DNA of 64,000 nt from Acidobacteriota bacterium. GTDB lineage: Bacteria > Acidobacteriota > Terriglobia > Versatilivoradales > Versatilivoraceae. A program made the translations under genes and the position numbers. Position 1 is the first letter of the stretch. Each line of letters starts with the position of its first letter. This document shows positions 53,494 through 62,035 of the stretch, in pieces. The stretch spans positions 47,941 to 111,940 of the forward strand of contig JAJDUG010000027.1 of NCBI GenBank assembly GCA_022826755.1, in the 5' to 3' direction. The notes beneath the pieces are model-generated. The model ran no database searches. It was given only the letters and a program-made list of their open reading frames with translations, and was not told the DNA's origin.

Positions 53494-54417
53494 TCAGCGG
53501 ACCAGCGCCAGCACCAGGGAAAGGGTCAGGATGCTGGAGAGCGTGGAGAAAAGCACCGCCCTTGAGACGAAAGAGACGTTGCCGCCGAGTTCTCGAGCGA
53601 AAACGATCGGCATGATCGCCGTAGGCATGCTTGCCTGCAGCACCACCACCTGACCCAACAAGCCTCCCAAGCCAACCAGGGATGCGACCCACCAGGCCCA
53701 CAGGGGACCGACCAGCAGCCTGAGAGCAACCACGCCCCAGGTGTCGGGATGGTTCATCCGAAGCGGGATGCGGCCCACCTCCATTCCGATGGTGATCAAC
53801 AATACCGGTATCCCCGCCCTGCCAAGGATGTCGATGGGCTCGAAGACGGAGGCCGGCAGGGGGATTTCAAAGGCGCGCAAGAACAGGGCGGCCAGAATGG
53901 CGTAGGGCACCGGCATCCGGGCCAGCTTCCAGAGAGACTGCCTGGTTCCGTGCACGCCCCTGGCAGCCAGAAACAGGCCGCAGGTGTTATGCGGCAAAGA
54001 GTTGGTTGCCACCAGGACAGCGGCCAGTCGCAGTCCTTCCTCGCCGAAGGCAAAGAGCACGAAGGGGAACCCCAGGGTGACGGCGTTGAAGAAGGTTGCC
54101 GCCATGACGGCGGCGCCGGCGGTGGGCCCGTCCATGCGGCGAAGCCTGGCATAAACCCACCCCAGCAGAGCCATGCCCGACAGAACCAGAAAGACGAACG
54201 CAACCACCTGCCCCGCCTGCGCAAGGGTGACCTCCACCTTCATGAGGGAAGAGAAGAGCAGTGCGGGCGACAGGATGTAGAGACACAAACGGCTCAGACT
54301 GCGGAGCTCGAAGTGCAACAGCCGGTCGGTGAGAGCCCCCAGTCCGGCAAAGAAAATGGGGGGCAGCAGGGCATCCGCGAAGGTGCGGCCCACTGCAAGC
54401 AGAAACGAGGTGACCAT
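53494..54417 (-). CDS. AEC-family permease
   Basis: The 307-aa membrane protein has about ten hydrophobic helices in two halves, as in the auxin efflux carrier (AEC)/BART superfamily. Motifs include LPPIFFAGLGALTDRLL at the start, NAVTLGFPF (the polar motif in the first half), and LLITIGMEVGRIPLR in the second. AEC proteins export small organic acids or auxin-like compounds. The gene is upstream of the SDR (113-bp gap) on the same strand. Confidence 0.85.
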   Translation of the reverse strand: MVTSFLLAVGRTFADALLPPIFFAGLGALTDRLLHFELRSLSRLCLYILSPALLFSSLMKVEVTLAQAGQVVAFVFLVLSGMALLGWVYARLRRMDGPTAGAAVMAATFFNAVTLGFPFVLFAFGEEGLRLAAVLVATNSLPHNTCGLFLAARGVHGTRQSLWKLARMPVPYAILAALFLRAFEIPLPASVFEPIDILGRAGIPVLLITIGMEVGRIPLRMNHPDTWGVVALRLLVGPLWAWWVASLVGLGGLLGQVVVLQASMPTAIMPIVFARELGGNVSFVSRAVLFSTLSSILTLSLVLALVR

Positions 54418-54484
54418 GAAGTTGGCGCGTGCGTGCCCCGGTGAGGAAGGGGGAATTCCACCATTTCCAAGCGGGGTTTCGGAG

Positions 54485-54900
54485 CGAGATTCGCCGCCCC
54501 CCGCTCCCGACGACGGGGCGGATCATACGAGGGAGAAACAGGTGGTCGTCAATGAAAGACGAACCACGAATGAACACGAATAGACACGAATACGGAGGGA
54601 CCGCCTTCAACGACAAGCGACACCAAGATGTTTCTGCCATCTTCTTGCTTTGGGATCGCTTCGTGTCCTTCGTAGACACCCTCCTCGATATCGGCTGTCA
54701 CCCCCAATGAACAACTCATCATGCAGTTCATTGGTGTTCATTCGTGTCCATTTGTGGTTCGTCGTTTTCCTTTGTGGATATCTTTCATCCCTTCGTCACC
54801 TTGCGATCCCGTCACGGTTCACCTCAACGCCTTGGTGGCCCTTCGTCGTCCTTCGTGTGCCTTCGTGGATTACTCTTTTTTCTGTTGTTTCAGGTAAGTC
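54485..54900. repeat. Composite dispersed repeat, copy 6
   Basis: A full unit: GC block (CGACGACGGGGCGG), GAGGGAGAAAC, arm (54560-54581), about 158-nt loop, complementary arm (54740-54761), CCCGTCACGGTTCACC, CTTCGTGTGCCTTCGTGGAT and TACTCTTTTTTCTGTTGTTTCAGG given here as its parts TACTCTTTTTTCTG and TTTCAGG. The tail ends about 25 bp before the minus-strand WD40 gene's stop codon. Nothing else is seen in the 504-bp gap. Confidence 0.87.
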
Positions 54901-54921
54901 CCGCCGCTTCCGCACCGCCGT

Positions 54922-56493
54922 TTACTTCCCGGAGGGACTGCCGGCCGGCTCCGCCTCCGGCTCAAGCACGAAAAGCGGCTGAAGGTCCGGGGAACGCCAA
55001 ACCAGCAGGCGGCCGTCCTGGTCTCCGGCCACCACCGTCCGTCCATCCCTGCTCACTGCCGACACGTGGACGAAGGAGGACACGCCGCCAAGCCGTCGTT
55101 CCCCCAGGCGTACGATGGGATCTCCTGAACTGATCAACAATCGGTCGCTGTCGGCAATGAAGCTCAGAGAAGTGATCTCCTTCTCGTAGCCGCTGAGGGT
55201 CTGTTTCTGTTCGCCCGTTTCGAAATCCCAAAGCTTGATGGCGCCGTCGGCGCCGCAGGTGGCCAGAATCTTGCCGTCCGCTTTCCAGGCCACGTCCAGC
55301 ACATGGTGGGTGTGGCCCTCGAAGGTCTTGGCCAATTGGCGGCTCTTCACCTCGAAGACCCTGGCGAAACGATCGGTGGAAGCGGTAGCCAGGTAGCGTC
55401 CGTCCGGTGAGAACTCGATTCCGAGAATGGTGTCGATGTGCGCATCGGGAACTTCTGCCGCGAGTTCCCCGTTCTCCGCACGCCAGATCTTGAGTTCACC
55501 GCTCCTGGAAGGGTCTCCACTCCCGGTGGCCAGCAGTTGGCCATCGGGACTGAAGGCCAATGCGGTTACCCGGCCCAGCAGTCCCGATGGATCTTGCGCC
55601 GACCCGACCACCCGTTCCAGGACCCAGGACAATTCCTGCTTGCCTTGGCCCGGTTCGGTCGGGCTTGAAGCCGGGCCCGACGTCTGCAGGCGCCAGAATT
55701 TCAGGGTCCTGTAGCCGCCCGAAACCAGCAGCTCACCCTTGGGACTGAAGGCCAGCGAGTGAACCATGTCCAGGTGGCTGACCCCCGGTTCCGCATAGAG
55801 GCCGCCTTGGCTCAATGAGGGATCGGTGAGCTGTGCCGCCAGTCGGCCCGAGGCCAGGTGGTAAACGAGAATCCTGTTGGAGCGCCCGCAGGCGACGTAG
55901 TTGCCGTCGGGACTGATGGCGGCGCTGTAGACGGGGTTCAAGGTCCCGGGAATGGTCTTCCAGTTCAACTCGGGCACGAGGCTGGTCGGGTTGCCCGCGC
56001 GGGCGCCCTGGTCGATCCAGAGTTTCAGGAGACCAAGCTCTTCGGAGGTCAGGGCCTCGGCCTCGGCGGCATTCCCGTCGGGCGGCATGAAGGGTTGGCG
56101 TCGATGAGCGGCCACCTGGAGCAGCAGGCTGTCGGCGGCGTTGCCTGGAACCACCAGCGGTTCCGCTCGATCGCCGGAGAGAATCAACTGCCTGTCTTCC
56201 AGAACCACGTTTCCGAGGGCCAGGCTCTTGCTGTGACAGGCCAGGCACTTGGCCTGAAAAATCGGAAGGAGATCCCTGTTGAAGCCGACAGGCTCCTGTC
56301 TGTCCGGGACCGTGATGGGAATGGACCCGTTCCGCTCCCCGTCCTTCTCCTCGTCAAGTTGAGCCCCGACAGGGGCGGCCGCGGCGATCGCCAGCAGGGT
56401 CAGCCAGAGAATCACCGGATGTCCCGGCGCCGGCCGGTCGGGCCGGCCTCTGGGCCGGCGGCCGGAATCGAGGGTCTTGAGGAACCACTTCAT
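54922..56493 (-). CDS. Exported cytochrome c / WD40 propeller protein
   Basis: The 523-aa protein has a signal or anchor (LWLTLLAIAAAAPVGAQ), one cytochrome c motif (FQAKCLACHSKSL) with a distal MPPDG, then WD40-type repeats (AISPDGNYVACGRSNRILVY, ALAFSPDGQLLATGSGD, DGAIKLWDFETGEQKQTLSG). This 'planctomycete cytochrome plus WD40' combination is known from PSD-type gene clusters. Its ATG overlaps the stop of the PPC gene (ATGA), so it is translationally coupled. It is the last gene of the 63.4-54.9 kb cluster. Confidence 0.85.
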   Translation of the reverse strand: MKWFLKTLDSGRRPRGRPDRPAPGHPVILWLTLLAIAAAAPVGAQLDEEKDGERNGSIPITVPDRQEPVGFNRDLLPIFQAKCLACHSKSLALGNVVLEDRQLILSGDRAEPLVVPGNAADSLLLQVAAHRRQPFMPPDGNAAEAEALTSEELGLLKLWIDQGARAGNPTSLVPELNWKTIPGTLNPVYSAAISPDGNYVACGRSNRILVYHLASGRLAAQLTDPSLSQGGLYAEPGVSHLDMVHSLAFSPKGELLVSGGYRTLKFWRLQTSGPASSPTEPGQGKQELSWVLERVVGSAQDPSGLLGRVTALAFSPDGQLLATGSGDPSRSGELKIWRAENGELAAEVPDAHIDTILGIEFSPDGRYLATASTDRFARVFEVKSRQLAKTFEGHTHHVLDVAWKADGKILATCGADGAIKLWDFETGEQKQTLSGYEKEITSLSFIADSDRLLISSGDPIVRLGERRLGGVSSFVHVSAVSRDGRTVVAGDQDGRLLVWRSPDLQPLFVLEPEAEPAGSPSGK

Positions 56494-59288
56494 GGACGGT
56501 GTCTGAGAGAGGTCTCCTGCAGGACGGGTTGCACCCGGATCGTCAGCGGCTCTTCCACCTGGATCTCCTGCTCGTTCAGTTGAAGGGTTGCCTCGAGTCT
56601 GAGTGGATAATCGCCGGGGTCCAGATCGGCAGCCAGCCGAACAAGCAGGGCAGAGGTGGTCTCGCCTTTCGGAATGGTCACGGACTCGGCCTCGATCCCG
56701 ACGATGTGGATGGGAACCTTGAGACCGATCTCAACCGGGTCGGCGTAGTCGAACAGTCGCTCGATGGAAAGGGGCAATTCCAGGTTGGTCCCGGCTTGAG
56801 AGTGCCACACCCCCTCTTTTCCGGTCAGGAGAATAGGCGCCGGATGGATGGTCAGATCCAGGGCCCTGGAATGAGCCGACGTCCTGACCTTTCGAGGGGA
56901 TGCCTTGGCCATCGCCTCCCGCAAGCGTTTCTCGGCTGCCCTGCGCGCCCTCTCGGCCTCCTTGGCTTGAGTGGCCGGATCCACCCCGGATTGGGGAGTT
57001 GTCTTCCCGGTGCTTCTCCCCGCCATGGCCGTCTTCTGTTCGGACAGTTGCTGCAGCCGCATCGTTTCCCGAAGGGCTTGGACCACCGCTTCGGGTTGGT
57101 TGCGATAGGTCATCTGGCTCGAGGCCACCGCGGAAAAAGTGTACTTCCCGGGTTTGAACTCGTTCCCCCGCTTGGTGACCTTGTAGACCAGCGTTCCCTC
57201 GCTGCTCTTGTCGTCGACCACCAGCTTGGTGGTGCCTTCCCTCAGTCCGTCGAGCGTTCCCAGGCGCAGCTTCAATTCGCCCGGCAGAAGGGAACGACGG
57301 GCGAGTTGAAAGGGAATTTCCAGGTTGCCTTCCATCGGGACATCCCACACCTGTTTCTCGATCCGGAACTCCGGAAGCCGGGGCGCCAACTCGCTTCGGC
57401 TCACCGCCAAGGTTCGATTCCGAACGACCCGGGATTGGGCGCCTGCCCGTCTCAGCGAGCCGGAATTCCAGACCAGGGTGGCGTGGCGCGCCTGCCGCTT
57501 CACCGCCCGCCCGTCGATACTTGCCCTGCCGATCACCTGCACGGCCCCGGTCCAGCCCGCCGCCTCGGGAGAGGCCTCGAAGTACAGGTAGGTTCCGGTG
57601 CTCTTTTCCGGGATGGTTGCTCCCGGGAAGCCGATCCCGGGGGGCAATCCCTTGACCTCGAGATCGATCCTGCCCTGGAATCCGTCGCGCCGGATGGCCA
57701 TGACGTTCATGCGGGTCTTCCCTCCCAATCGCAGCAGGGGTTCCCAGATAATGCCGTCATCGTTGGAGCCTCCGGGATCGTCGGTAGCCACCAACAGGTG
57801 GAAATCGGGAACGGAGTGTCGGATCGACAGCCGGTAGAGATGGGAGGGGCGGCTTTCCTGCGTGGCCGCCAAATCGTGAATCTTGAGCCGGTAGGCGCCG
57901 GCGTGCTCGGCCTTGAATCGAAAGACGGGGTCGCGGCTTCCGGTGTTATAGCGCTCGTCGCCCAGGAAGGTCATGTCATCGTCCGATCGGGCCACCAGCT
58001 CCGGCTGCTCCGAGCCGTTGCCATCGACGGACAATCTTTGCAGCACCACTACCGGATCGGTGGGCAGTCCCAGCCGGTGTGAGAACACTTCAATCCAGTA
58101 GCTGGCGCCCTTCTGGGCTTCGAAGACAAACCAGTCCTGGTCCGCCCGGGGAAAGAACTGTCCCTGGATTTCGCAGGGCAGCGAAACCCTCTGGGCCGAA
58201 TGGGGCTGATTGTTGGGTTCCAGTTCGCCGACCGGGGGAGCCGTGGCAAAACCAAGGCTGGCGGAGTTCGAGACTCCTGCGGGCGAGTTCAGTCGGAAGT
58301 CGATTCCTCCCGCCACGATCTGTCTCGGTTCCAGGAAGGAATTGACAGGCAAATGGTGAGCGTCCCGGGGAAGGGTGACTTCGACGGTCTTCTCCTCCAG
58401 GGGCACCCCTTGGGGATTGAGCACGGAGGAGGTCTTGCCGCCCGGGAGATTTTGCCCGTAGACCACGTAGGACTGACGACTCCCCGGCCGGCCGGCCGGG
58501 GGAAAGATGTAGGCGATATGGGGCTGGGTTCCCACCGAGAGGCGATAGGCATACTCGGGACCGCCTCGATAGAGGTAGTCGTAAATCTTGACGACGTACC
58601 GCCCGGCATCAGGGGCCGTGAAATCCAGGAACGGGTCCAGGCGGTAGGTATCCCGGTCGCTCAGGAGCTCTCTACCGGCGGCGTCGCAGAGCGCCAGGGT
58701 CGCATCCATCTTGGAGTCCATTCTTTGGGCCAGCACGTTCAGGACGATGCGCTGTCCCTGCTCGGCTTCAAATGTGAAATGGTCGGCGGCGCCTTCATCG
58801 CTGTGGCCGTTAACGGTTACACCCAATGGAATCGGCAGGGCCTTTGCCGGCGTGTGATGGTCGCCCTCCGGGAGCAGCTCTTCCTGATCCCCGACCATGA
58901 AGGCTCGCGCGTTGGAAACCCCGAAGTGCCCGGCCATGCGCAACTCGTAGACTCCGGGCGGCACGTCGGGGGCGATGGCCACCTTGAACTTGCCGGGAAC
59001 GGGGCGTGGAGTCGGCTGAAGCCAGGTGCTCTCGCTCATCAGAGGGGAACCGGTAATTCCCGGGTGGGAGAAGAGGAGGCGGTCCACGCCGTCCATGTTG
59101 TTGCCTGTGACGGTGACCTCAACGGTGGAGGCCTGTTTCCCTCCGGCAGGAAAAGCCGTCATAAGCCGCAGAAAGGGCATTTGGCCCCAGGCGGGGATGC
59201 CGGCCGTCTGCCAGAGGCCGGCGACTCCCAACAACACCAGAGCCGTCAACCGCAGCCTCGCCGCAGAGTTTGAAGTCTTGGGTTTCAT
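56490..59288 (-). CDS. Exported multidomain protein with PPC-type beta-sandwich domains
   Basis: The 932-aa protein has a signal peptide (LTALVLLGVAGLWQTAG), an N-terminal Ig-like/IPT region, and at least two bacterial pre-peptidase C-terminal (PPC) domains (ADHFTFEAEQGQRIVLNVLA, DWFVFEAQKGASYWIEVFSH). Later comes a basic coiled segment (QAKEAERARRAAEKRLREAM) and a beta-rich end. No catalytic domain is recognised. It is the likely surface or scaffold partner of the DUF1501/PSD pair upstream. A MITE-like element separates it from the PSD gene. Start ATG has GGAGGGAGAGGAA upstream. Confidence 0.82.
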   Translation of the reverse strand: MKPKTSNSAARLRLTALVLLGVAGLWQTAGIPAWGQMPFLRLMTAFPAGGKQASTVEVTVTGNNMDGVDRLLFSHPGITGSPLMSESTWLQPTPRPVPGKFKVAIAPDVPPGVYELRMAGHFGVSNARAFMVGDQEELLPEGDHHTPAKALPIPLGVTVNGHSDEGAADHFTFEAEQGQRIVLNVLAQRMDSKMDATLALCDAAGRELLSDRDTYRLDPFLDFTAPDAGRYVVKIYDYLYRGGPEYAYRLSVGTQPHIAYIFPPAGRPGSRQSYVVYGQNLPGGKTSSVLNPQGVPLEEKTVEVTLPRDAHHLPVNSFLEPRQIVAGGIDFRLNSPAGVSNSASLGFATAPPVGELEPNNQPHSAQRVSLPCEIQGQFFPRADQDWFVFEAQKGASYWIEVFSHRLGLPTDPVVVLQRLSVDGNGSEQPELVARSDDDMTFLGDERYNTGSRDPVFRFKAEHAGAYRLKIHDLAATQESRPSHLYRLSIRHSVPDFHLLVATDDPGGSNDDGIIWEPLLRLGGKTRMNVMAIRRDGFQGRIDLEVKGLPPGIGFPGATIPEKSTGTYLYFEASPEAAGWTGAVQVIGRASIDGRAVKRQARHATLVWNSGSLRRAGAQSRVVRNRTLAVSRSELAPRLPEFRIEKQVWDVPMEGNLEIPFQLARRSLLPGELKLRLGTLDGLREGTTKLVVDDKSSEGTLVYKVTKRGNEFKPGKYTFSAVASSQMTYRNQPEAVVQALRETMRLQQLSEQKTAMAGRSTGKTTPQSGVDPATQAKEAERARRAAEKRLREAMAKASPRKVRTSAHSRALDLTIHPAPILLTGKEGVWHSQAGTNLELPLSIERLFDYADPVEIGLKVPIHIVGIEAESVTIPKGETTSALLVRLAADLDPGDYPLRLEATLQLNEQEIQVEEPLTIRVQPVLQETSLRHRP

Positions 59289-59320
59289 GGAGATTCCTCT
59301 CCCTCCGGGTGGGAGTTCGG

Positions 59321-59452
59321 CTAGCCCGCATTTCTCACCAGGGCATGCCCAGCACAGACTGTTTTTTTGCCACCCCCCAAAGGACCCATAACGGTTTGAA
59401 AATACACAGTCTCTAACGATACAAGTGCGTCCTGGTGAGAAATGCGGGCTAG
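59321..59452. mobile_element. MITE-like element B
   Basis: A 132-bp non-coding element whose first 22 bp (59321-59342, AGCCCGCATTTCTCACCAGG from 59323) and last 22 bp (59431-59452) are perfectly complementary, flanked or bounded by CTAG on each side. Element A at 35336 shares these ends but not the interior. It stands between the PSD and PPC genes in the minus-strand cluster, starting 5 bp from the PSD stop codon. Confidence 0.75.
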
Positions 59453-59457
59453 AGGTT

Positions 59458-62016
59458 TCAGTGGTTGAAAAGGAACTCTTTGGTGTTGAGCAGAGCCCAG
59501 AGGGTGTCCTGATAGGCCTCTTCCACCCGGCTCCGCGAGGCTGCGGCAGCGTTCGATTCTCTAGTCCTTTTCCGTATGTAACCCAATGCGAACTCCATTT
59601 CCGACTCTTGGGGCAATCGCGACAGGGTCCACAAATAGAGTTCCCGTATCTTTTCTTCGTCGGTCAGGCTGGAATCGTTGGCCAGGCGGACGGCCCGTCC
59701 GCGCGGGTCGCTGACCTTGTCGTGAATCTTGCGGGAATTCAACAGGTGCAGGCTCTGGGCCAGGTTGGCGTCGTGGGTTCGCTCGGACTCGGAGGCGCTG
59801 GCATTGTTGGGCCGGCCAAACAGCGTCAGGAAGTAGGAGGCGGCGTTGAAGCTGTCGTCGGGTAGCTGCACGGCCCGCGTGCCACTGGGCTGACCGGGGA
59901 ATTCGGATCGGACGTCGGTCACCTGGTCGATGGCGTCCAGCAGGACCTCGGCCGTCAACCGCTTGGGGTAGTACCTGGAAAAGTTCTGACTGTCATCCGC
60001 GTTCTGGTCATTGGGATGGGAACTGCGCTGATAGGTCCCGGATCGGCAGATGGTCCGGATCAACTCCTTCAGGTCGAATCCGCTTTGGATGAAATGGCCG
60101 GCCAGGGCATCCAGCAAGTCCGGATTGGTGGCGGGGTTGGTGCCTCTCATGTCGTCTTCCGGTTCCACCAGGCCGCGTCCCATGAAATGCTTCCAGTAAC
60201 GGTTCACCAGCATGCGAGCAAAGAAGGGATTGTCCTTTTCAGACATCCAATCGGCCAGAACCGCCCGCGGATCCTGTTCGGGGGAAATGTCGAAGGTGCC
60301 CGTTCCCAGTCCCGTGGGCATTACCGGCAGCTTGGTCTTGGGATTGATGGCGGCTGCCGTTCCGCGATCATGGAAAATGACTTCCTCCCCGGCCTGGGTT
60401 CCCGGCTTGCGGGCCAGGCGGGAAAAGAAGGCCGCGAAACCGTAGTAGTCCTGCTGGCTCCACTGTTCGTAGGGGTGGTGATGGCAACGGGCGCACTGCA
60501 GCCGAACGCCCAGAAAGATCTGTGCCGCGTCCTGAACCTGGTCTTCGATGCTCTTGACTTCTCGAAACCAGGTCACGGCCGGATTGCGGCCTATCTCCCC
60601 GGAAGCCGTCACGATCTCTCGCATCCACTGGTCGTAGGGCCTGTTTTCCAGGAGGCTTCGGCGGATCCAGGCATGGAACAGAAAATTGCCCCGGGTGGAC
60701 CGCTCGTCCCGCCGCTTGTTGCGTAAGATGGCGCTCCACTTGTTGGCGAAATAGTCGGCGTAGTCCGGACTCGCCAGCAACCGGTCGACCCATTTCCGCC
60801 GCTTGGCCGGATCCGGGTCCGCCAGAAACTCTCTGGCCTGGCCGGGCGTGGGCAGGCGCCCCGTGATGTCGATGGAGGTGCGGCGCAGAAAGGTGGCGTC
60901 GTCGCAGCGTCCCGAGGGCGGCAGTTCCAGCGTCCGGAGCTTGCTCAGCACCCACCGGTCGATGAAGCTTTCCGTCGCTGGCCCCTCCTGCACCCGACCG
61001 CCGTAGGGGACCGTCACTCGAAAGACCGCCACCTGGTCCTGGAACCGGACCATGACTGCCGATTGACCGGCCCGTTCCCCGACCCGGACCAGGCCCGAAG
61101 GGCTTACCTCGGCCAACTCTTTCTGGTTGGACTCATATTGGCAAAGACGGGTTACATCCTTGCTGGAACCGTCGGAATAGGTTGCCGTTACCAGGAGTTG
61201 CTGCTCCTGGTGGCGAGACATCAGCCGATGGGCCGGCAGGACCCGGATGCCCACCACGCCGGCGTCATCAGGCTCCCCGTAGGGCATGCCCTGCCTGATC
61301 CAGCGCGAGAGCAGGTCGAAGGCCGGTGAATTCCGCTCGACCCGAAGCCCGCCGCCGTGAGGGACCGACCCCGTTGCCTTGAGCAGGAGCAGGCTCCGCT
61401 CGGGCGCGGCCGGAAAAAGGCGGCGTCCCCGTCCCTCGATGACCAGAAATTCGAAGTCTTCCTGGGGCTCGAAGCCGAACAGCGACAATCTGAATCCGTT
61501 TTGACCCGAGGCCTTGCCGTGGCAACCGCCGCTGTTGCATCCGGACTTGGTAAAGATCGGAACGATTTCGTTGGGGAAATTGACGCGCCTCGATTGCCCG
61601 ATCTCTCGAACGGAAAGGCGGGTGCCGGCGCGAAGTCCCTGGTCGACCCCGGCGGTAACCCGGACGGATCCGTTGGCCAACGGGGTCACAAAGCCGGTCT
61701 TGTCAATGGAGACGATTCCGGCAGGTCGGGACTGGTAGCGGACTTGGCGGGTGTAGTCCACCAGGCGCCCATCACGCAGGCGTCCCGTCACCAGGAGCTG
61801 CTGTCTTGCCTCCGATCCGCGCAGCCGCGCCACCGCGTCGGGATCGGACGAACCGGGCCGGCCGGTCTCCAGGGTCAACGCTACCAGCGGGTTGGCATCG
61901 GAAGCAGGGGCGGACTGAGGGGACTGGCCCCGAGCGGGAACAACCAGGAGAAGCAGAATCGATGCCAAGCTCAGGCTGGTGACCCCGAAAAGGCTGGACC
62001 GAGGGATGGTCACCAT
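59458..62016 (-). CDS. PSD-type exported protein with Ig-like repeats and DUF1549/DUF1553
   Basis: The 852-aa protein has a signal peptide (FGVTSLSLASILLLLVVP), Big2-like Ig segments (LLVTGRLRDGRLVDYTRQV, LLVTATYSDGSSKDVTRLCQ), a CHG-type cysteine segment (SGCNSGGCHGKASGQNGF), DUF1549 (ARCHHHPYEQWSQQDYYGFA) and DUF1553 (RMLVNRYWKHFMGRGLVEPE). The motif CNSGGCH replaces a normal CxxCH haem site (five residues between cysteines), so haem binding is uncertain. Located 19 bp after the DUF1501 gene. Confidence 0.87.
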   Translation of the reverse strand: MVTIPRSSLFGVTSLSLASILLLLVVPARGQSPQSAPASDANPLVALTLETGRPGSSDPDAVARLRGSEARQQLLVTGRLRDGRLVDYTRQVRYQSRPAGIVSIDKTGFVTPLANGSVRVTAGVDQGLRAGTRLSVREIGQSRRVNFPNEIVPIFTKSGCNSGGCHGKASGQNGFRLSLFGFEPQEDFEFLVIEGRGRRLFPAAPERSLLLLKATGSVPHGGGLRVERNSPAFDLLSRWIRQGMPYGEPDDAGVVGIRVLPAHRLMSRHQEQQLLVTATYSDGSSKDVTRLCQYESNQKELAEVSPSGLVRVGERAGQSAVMVRFQDQVAVFRVTVPYGGRVQEGPATESFIDRWVLSKLRTLELPPSGRCDDATFLRRTSIDITGRLPTPGQAREFLADPDPAKRRKWVDRLLASPDYADYFANKWSAILRNKRRDERSTRGNFLFHAWIRRSLLENRPYDQWMREIVTASGEIGRNPAVTWFREVKSIEDQVQDAAQIFLGVRLQCARCHHHPYEQWSQQDYYGFAAFFSRLARKPGTQAGEEVIFHDRGTAAAINPKTKLPVMPTGLGTGTFDISPEQDPRAVLADWMSEKDNPFFARMLVNRYWKHFMGRGLVEPEDDMRGTNPATNPDLLDALAGHFIQSGFDLKELIRTICRSGTYQRSSHPNDQNADDSQNFSRYYPKRLTAEVLLDAIDQVTDVRSEFPGQPSGTRAVQLPDDSFNAASYFLTLFGRPNNASASESERTHDANLAQSLHLLNSRKIHDKVSDPRGRAVRLANDSSLTDEEKIRELYLWTLSRLPQESEMEFALGYIRKRTRESNAAAASRSRVEEAYQDTLWALLNTKEFLFNH

Positions 62017-62035
62017 TGCTAACCTACCTTTGTAA

